Origin: Gaiellasilicea sp963802765
GTDB lineage: Bacteria; Actinomycetota; Thermoleophilia; Gaiellales; Gaiellaceae
NCBI GenBank assembly: GCA_963802765.1
Contig: CAWDJZ010000006.1
Location: 248,001 to 312,000, forward strand
Direction of reading: 5' to 3'
DNA: 64,000 nt
Shown piece by piece: positions 60,419 through 64,000 of the stretch (position 1 is its first letter; each line of letters starts with the position of its first letter). Under the pieces are notes generated by a model. That model saw only the letters and a list, made by a program, of their open reading frames with translations, was not told where the DNA came from and did no database searches. The translations under genes were made by a program, and so were the position numbers.

Positions 60419-62061
60419 GGAGCGGCGGCCGCATCCTCGTCGACCAGCTCGAGCTGAACGGCGTCGACCTCGCCTTCTGCCTGCCGGGCGAGAGCTTCCT
60501 GCCGGTGCTCGACGCGCTCTACGACTCGCCGATCCGGCTCGTCTCGTGCCGCCACGAGCAGGGGGCCGCGAACGCGGCCGAGGCGTACGGCAAGCTCACC
60601 GGCCGCCCCGGGATCTGTCTCGTCACGCGCGGGCCGGGCGCGACGCAGGCGGCGGTGGGAGTGCACACGGCGAAGCAGGACTCGACGCCGCTGATCCTGC
60701 TCGTCGGGCACGTTCCCCGCGCGTTCCAGGGGCGCGAGGCCTGGCAGGAGATCGACTACGCGCGCTCGTTCGCCGGGATCGCCAAGGCGGCGTGGCACGT
60801 CGACCGTGCCGACCGCCTCCCCGAGCACGTGAGCCGCGCGTTCTCCCTCGCGCTCTCGGGACGGCCCGGGCCGATCGTGCTCGCCCTGCCTGAGGACATG
60901 CTCGCCGAGCAGGCGGACGTCCCCGACGGGGCGCCCGTCCGGCCCGCGCGCGCCGAGCCGCGCGACGAGGACCTGGCGCGGGTGCGAGAGCACCTCGCCG
61001 GGGCCGACCGGCCGCTCGTGATCGTGGGCGAGGGCGACTGGACACGCCAGACCGCCGAGGACGTTCGTGCGTTCTGCGAGGCGAACGAGCTGCCGGCCGC
61101 CTGCGCGTTCCGCTGCCAGGACTTCGTCGACAACCGGTCGGCCTCGTACGTGGGCGTCCTCGGCGTGGCGATGGACGACGCGCTCGCGGCGCGGCTGCGG
61201 GAGGCGGATCTCGTCGTCGCTCTCGGCGGTCGCCTGGGCGAGGTGCCGACGCGCCGTTACACGCTCCTCGACGTTCCACGGCCTCGCCAGACGCTCGTCC
61301 ACGCCCATCCCGACCCGCAGGAGCTCGGCGTCGTCTACGAGCCGGACCTCGGGATCGCCTGCGGCGTCCCAGAGCTGGCGGCCGCGCTGCGGCGGCTCGA
61401 GCCGGTCGACCCGCGCTGGCGCGACTGGACGCGCGCCGCGCGCGCGGAGTACGAGGAGAACCTCCGCCACGAGCCGATGGAGGGGCCGGTCGACCTCGGC
61501 GAGATCATGGCGTTTCTCCGCCGCCGGCTGCCCGGCGACGCCGTCCAGACCTGCGGTGCCGGCAACTTCACGGTCTGGGCGCACCGCTTCGCCGAGTTCA
61601 CCGAGTACCCGACGCAGCTCTGCCCGCGCAGCGGCTCGATGGGCTACGGCGTCGCGGCGGCGGTCGCGGCCAAGCTCGTCCACCCGGGCCGGATCGCCCT
61701 CTGCTTCACGGGCGACGGCGACTTCGTCATGAGCTCGCCAGAGTTCGCCACCGCCGTACAGTACGAGCTGCCGATCGTCGTGCTCCTCGTGAACAACGGC
61801 ATGTACGGGACGATCCGCATGCACCAGGAGCGGCAGTTCCCCGGCCGGGCGATCGGGACGTCGCTCCGCAATCCGGACTTCGTCTCGCTGGCGCGAGCGT
61901 ACGGCGGCTTCGCCGAGCGCGTCGAGTGCACGGCCGACTTCGAGGACGCGTTCGAGCGAGCCCTCGCCTCCGGCCTGCCGGCGCTGCTCGAGCTGCCGGT
62001 CGACCCCGAGCGGATCAGCCCGCGGATCAGGCTCAGCGAGCTGCAGGGGCAGACACGCTGA
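60415..62061 (+). CDS. thiamine-pyrophosphate-dependent enzyme (acetolactate synthase family)
   Basis: 548 residues. Starts at CTG 60415 (LRSGGRILVDQLELNGVDLA), which overlaps the cupin stop as CTGA and has GGAGGAGG ten bases upstream; no ATG, GTG or TTG is available. N-terminal Pyr domain with CRHEQGAANAAEAYGKLTGR (conserved Glu), middle domain LVIVGEGDWTRQTAEDVRAF, and C-terminal PP domain with the Mg/TPP motif FTGDGDFVMSSPE ... VNNGMYGTIRMHQE. This group includes acetolactate synthases and 2-keto-acid decarboxylases. Pairing with a GabD-like dehydrogenase suggests decarboxylation of a 2-oxo acid to an aldehyde. Confidence 0.88.
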   Translation: MRSGGRILVDQLELNGVDLAFCLPGESFLPVLDALYDSPIRLVSCRHEQGAANAAEAYGKLTGRPGICLVTRGPGATQAAVGVHTAKQDSTPLILLVGHVPRAFQGREAWQEIDYARSFAGIAKAAWHVDRADRLPEHVSRAFSLALSGRPGPIVLALPEDMLAEQADVPDGAPVRPARAEPRDEDLARVREHLAGADRPLVIVGEGDWTRQTAEDVRAFCEANELPAACAFRCQDFVDNRSASYVGVLGVAMDDALAARLREADLVVALGGRLGEVPTRRYTLLDVPRPRQTLVHAHPDPQELGVVYEPDLGIACGVPELAAALRRLEPVDPRWRDWTRAARAEYEENLRHEPMEGPVDLGEIMAFLRRRLPGDAVQTCGAGNFTVWAHRFAEFTEYPTQLCPRSGSMGYGVAAAVAAKLVHPGRIALCFTGDGDFVMSSPEFATAVQYELPIVVLLVNNGMYGTIRMHQERQFPGRAIGTSLRNPDFVSLARAYGGFAERVECTADFEDAFERALASGLPALLELPVDPERISPRIRLSELQGQTR

Positions 62062-62441
62062 CGCGGCGCGAGTACCGGATCGGAGGGCTTCCCGAGCCGA
62101 TCTCGCACTACACCGACGCGGTCCGGGCCGGCAACCTGCTCTTCGTCTCGGGGCTGCTCGGCGTCGACGGCCGCGGCGTGCTCTGCGGCGACGACGCCGC
62201 CGCCCAGGCGCGTCAGATCTTCGAGAACATGCGGGTGGTGCTCGCCGAGGCGGGCTGCGGCTTCGAGGACGTCGTCAAGGTGACGGTCTTCCTCACGGAC
62301 GTCGACGACCGGCCGAAGATCAACCCCGTGCGGCAGGAGGTGTTCGGCGAGACGAGGCCCGCGAGCACGCTCGTCGAGGTCTCGCGACTCGCCGTGCCCG
62401 GCGCGAAGGTCGAGATCGAGGCGGTGGCGCTGATCCCGTGA
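62058..62441 (+). CDS. RidA/YjgF family protein
   Basis: 127 residues from CTG 62058, again overlapping the previous stop as CTGA; no other start is near. LTRREYRIGGLPEPISHYTD, GNLLFVSGLLGVDGRGVLCG, AQARQIFENMRVVLAEAGCG, FEDVVKVTVFLTDVDDRPKI and R in GETRPASTLVEVSRLAVPGA fit the RidA active-site pocket. RidA hydrolyses reactive enamine/imine intermediates; its placement in a catabolic operon is typical when an amino compound is degraded. Confidence 0.88.
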   Translation: MTRREYRIGGLPEPISHYTDAVRAGNLLFVSGLLGVDGRGVLCGDDAAAQARQIFENMRVVLAEAGCGFEDVVKVTVFLTDVDDRPKINPVRQEVFGETRPASTLVEVSRLAVPGAKVEIEAVALIP

Positions 62442-63565
62442 GCGAGGACCGCTGGAACGCGTTCATCACCGAGGTCGAGCCGCGCGGGGAGCCGCGCTCG
62501 GGACCCCTGTCCGGCCGGACGCTCGCGGTCAAGGACCTGTTCGACACGGCCGGGATCCGGACGACGTACGGCTCTGGCCTCTACGCGCAGCACGTGCCGG
62601 ACCGGAACGCCGCCGCCGTCCAGCGCCTGCTCGACGCGGGCGCCATGCTCGTCGGCAAGACGAACCTCCCGGAGTTCGCGTGGAGCGTCCTCGGCGCGAG
62701 CCAGTGGTACGGGACCTGCGCCAACCCCGTCCGGCCCGGCAGGACGACCGGAGGCTCGTCGAGCGGCTCCGCCGCCGCGCTCGCCGCCGGCCTCTGCGAG
62801 CTCGCGCTCGGCACCGACACCGGCTGCTCGATCCGGCTGCCCTCCGCCGCCTGCGAGACGGTCGGGCTCAAGTCGCAATGGGGGCTGATCTCGCTGGACG
62901 GCGTCTTCCCGCTCTGTCCGACGCTCGACACGGTCGGCCCGATGGCGCGCAGCGTCGCGGACGTCGCGCTGCTGTGGTCGGTGCTGACCGGACGCCCCGC
63001 GCCGGAACCGCGCCTCGCCGGGCTCACGATCGGCCTGCTCCGGCAGCCGCCGGGCATCGGCGACGGACGTGAGACCGAGCGCAGCGACGCCGCCGAGGCC
63101 TGGGTCGCCGACCTGGAAGCCGAGGGCGCCCGCGTCGTCGAGGCGCGCATCCCCGAGCCCTCGGCGAACACGTGGCCGCAGTTCCAGCACGAGGCCGCAC
63201 AGTCGCACGCGGCGACGTTCCCGGGCCGGGCGGACGAGTACGGCGACGTGATGCGCAAGAAGCTCGAGGCCGCGCAGCGCCTGAAGCCCGACGAGGTCGA
63301 GGCCGCCTACGGCGCGATCGCGGAGTGGCGGCGGTACGAGCCGGACGTCGACCTCTATCTCAGCCCCTGCTACGCCGTCGAGCTGCCGGAGGCAGACGCA
63401 GACGAGCTCGAGGTCCGGCTGCCGCTGACCTCGTTCCTCCGCTGGGTGAACCTGACCGGCTGGGCAGGGCTCGCGATCGGGAACCTGCAGCTGATCGCGC
63501 CGACCGACGAGGTGGTGCTCGCGGCAGGCCTCGCCTGGGAGCGCGCGGGCGCTACCGCCCCTTGA
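62438..63565 (+). CDS. amidase signature family protein
   Basis: 375 residues from a GTG at 62438, GTGA-coupled to RidA. The Ser-cisSer-Lys triad is visible: K32 in LAVKDLFDTAGI, the TTGGSSSGSAAALAAG loop, and GTDTGCSIRLPSAA with the nucleophilic Ser (C in place of the more usual G before it). Shorter than many amidases (usually ~450). Hydrolyses amides, perhaps the first step on the operon's substrate. Its last 14 bases overlap the convergent enoyl-CoA hydratase. Confidence 0.9.
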   Translation: MSEDRWNAFITEVEPRGEPRSGPLSGRTLAVKDLFDTAGIRTTYGSGLYAQHVPDRNAAAVQRLLDAGAMLVGKTNLPEFAWSVLGASQWYGTCANPVRPGRTTGGSSSGSAAALAAGLCELALGTDTGCSIRLPSAACETVGLKSQWGLISLDGVFPLCPTLDTVGPMARSVADVALLWSVLTGRPAPEPRLAGLTIGLLRQPPGIGDGRETERSDAAEAWVADLEAEGARVVEARIPEPSANTWPQFQHEAAQSHAATFPGRADEYGDVMRKKLEAAQRLKPDEVEAAYGAIAEWRRYEPDVDLYLSPCYAVELPEADADELEVRLPLTSFLRWVNLTGWAGLAIGNLQLIAPTDEVVLAAGLAWERAGATAP

Positions 63566-64000
63566 AGTCCGGCTTGCGCTTCTGCACGAACGCTTCGACG
63601 CCTTCGCGGAAGTCGTCGGTCGTCCGCAGCAGCCCGTAGGCGAGGCCTTCGAGCTCGAGGCCGACCCCGAGCGGGCCGTCGTACGCGTGGTTGAGCACCC
63701 GCTTCGCCATCGCGAGCGCCAGGGGCGAGGTCGTCGCGAGCTCCGCGAGGAGCCGGTCGGCGGCGGCGTCGAGCTCCTCCTCCGGGACGACCTCCGTGAG
63801 GAGGCCGAGCGCGAGCGCCTCCTCGGCGCCGACGCGCCGGCGGCGCATGACGATGTCCTTCGCCCGGCCGAGCCCGACGAGCCGCGCGAGCCGCTGCGTG
63901 CCGCCGCTGCCGGGGATCATGCCGAGGTTGAGCTCGGGCAGCGCCAGCTCGGTTCCCTCGGCCGCGATCCGGAAGTCGCACGCGAGCGCGAGCTCGAAGC
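63552..64000 (-). CDS. enoyl-CoA hydratase/isomerase family protein, 5' end beyond window
   Basis: Reading leftward from the window edge: FELALACDFRIAAEGTELAL and LPELNLGMIPGSGGTQRLAR form the crotonase core, then EEALALGLLTEVVPEEELDA, LALAMAKRVLNHAYDGPLGV and the C-terminal FREGVEAFVQKRKPDFKGR. The residues that would give the catalytic Glu/GAG loop lie beyond the window. Hydrates or isomerises enoyl-CoA. Only the last ~149 residues are seen. Confidence 0.88.
   Translation of the reverse strand, partial: FELALACDFRIAAEGTELALPELNLGMIPGSGGTQRLARLVGLGRAKDIVMRRRRVGAEEALALGLLTEVVPEEELDAAADRLLAELATTSPLALAMAKRVLNHAYDGPLGVGLELEGLAYGLLRTTDDFREGVEAFVQKRKPDFKGR

Overview
The window looks like chromosomal DNA of a high-GC actinobacterium, most likely a deep-branching Thermoleophilia/Gaiella-type lineage. 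The taxonomic guess is inference. It rests on GC-rich codon use, an actinobacterial-style SRP RNA, a SARP/BTAD regulator, GTG-rich starts, and an anchor-less, HdrB-containing (type E-like) succinate dehydrogenase.

Layout. (a) 0-1.9 kb: the 5' part of a SARP regulator, two tandem small paralogous ORFs, and a collagen-like secreted protein. (b) 1.9-7.3 kb: sdhA-sdhB-sdhE-like operon, then a metallophosphoesterase, an Asp23-family protein and a GNAT-like protein, all overlapping. (c) 7.4-33.2 kb: a large cell-surface polysaccharide locus. It holds glycosyltransferases, NDP-sugar enzymes (cytidylyltransferase, UDP-glucose dehydrogenase, 3,5-epimerase, SDR epimerases, SAF-domain oxidoreductase), a PIG-L deacetylase, a polyprenyl-phosphate sugar transferase, TagA/WecG, a Wzx flippase, a Wzz-like protein and an O-antigen ligase/polymerase. 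It also holds two secreted TIM-barrel-like proteins plus a decayed third copy. (d) 33.4-38.3 kb: a LuxR-type regulator with a degenerate receiver, a secreted phosphoesterase, asd and lysC. (e) 38.6-45 kb: recR, a primary-type sigma factor, LysR/EamA pair, ybaB and dnaX. (f) 45-52 kb: AlkZ-like protein, small membrane proteins, a secreted beta-helix protein, a peptidase E-like gene between direct repeats, and a cupin/TPR protein. (g) 51.6-54.4 kb: tRNA-Val, SRP RNA, M29 aminopeptidase, clpS, cytochrome c, tRNA-Ser. (h) 54.4-64 kb: a trypsin-like protease and a tightly packed catabolic operon: SMP-30 lactonase, isochorismatase-fold hydrolase, aldehyde dehydrogenase, NIPSNAP, SDR, cupin, TPP enzyme, RidA, amidase. 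A convergent enoyl-CoA hydratase runs off the end.

How genes work together. Operons are joined by 4-nt NTGA stop/start overlaps. ATG, GTG and TTG are all used, and at three junctions (5627, 60415, 62058) the only start available is CTG. The polysaccharide locus contains priming, sugar supply, flipping, polymerisation and chain-length functions, so it probably builds a capsule or wall glycan. The catabolic operon suggests step-wise oxidation of an amide/lactone-containing small molecule that I cannot name.

Caution. Several genes carry single-base indels: the SARP regulator, the collagen-like protein, the FN3/TIM-barrel protein, the O-antigen ligase, asd, the cytochrome, the trypsin-like protease and a hypothetical. 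Because asd is normally essential, at least some of these are likely sequencing or assembly errors.
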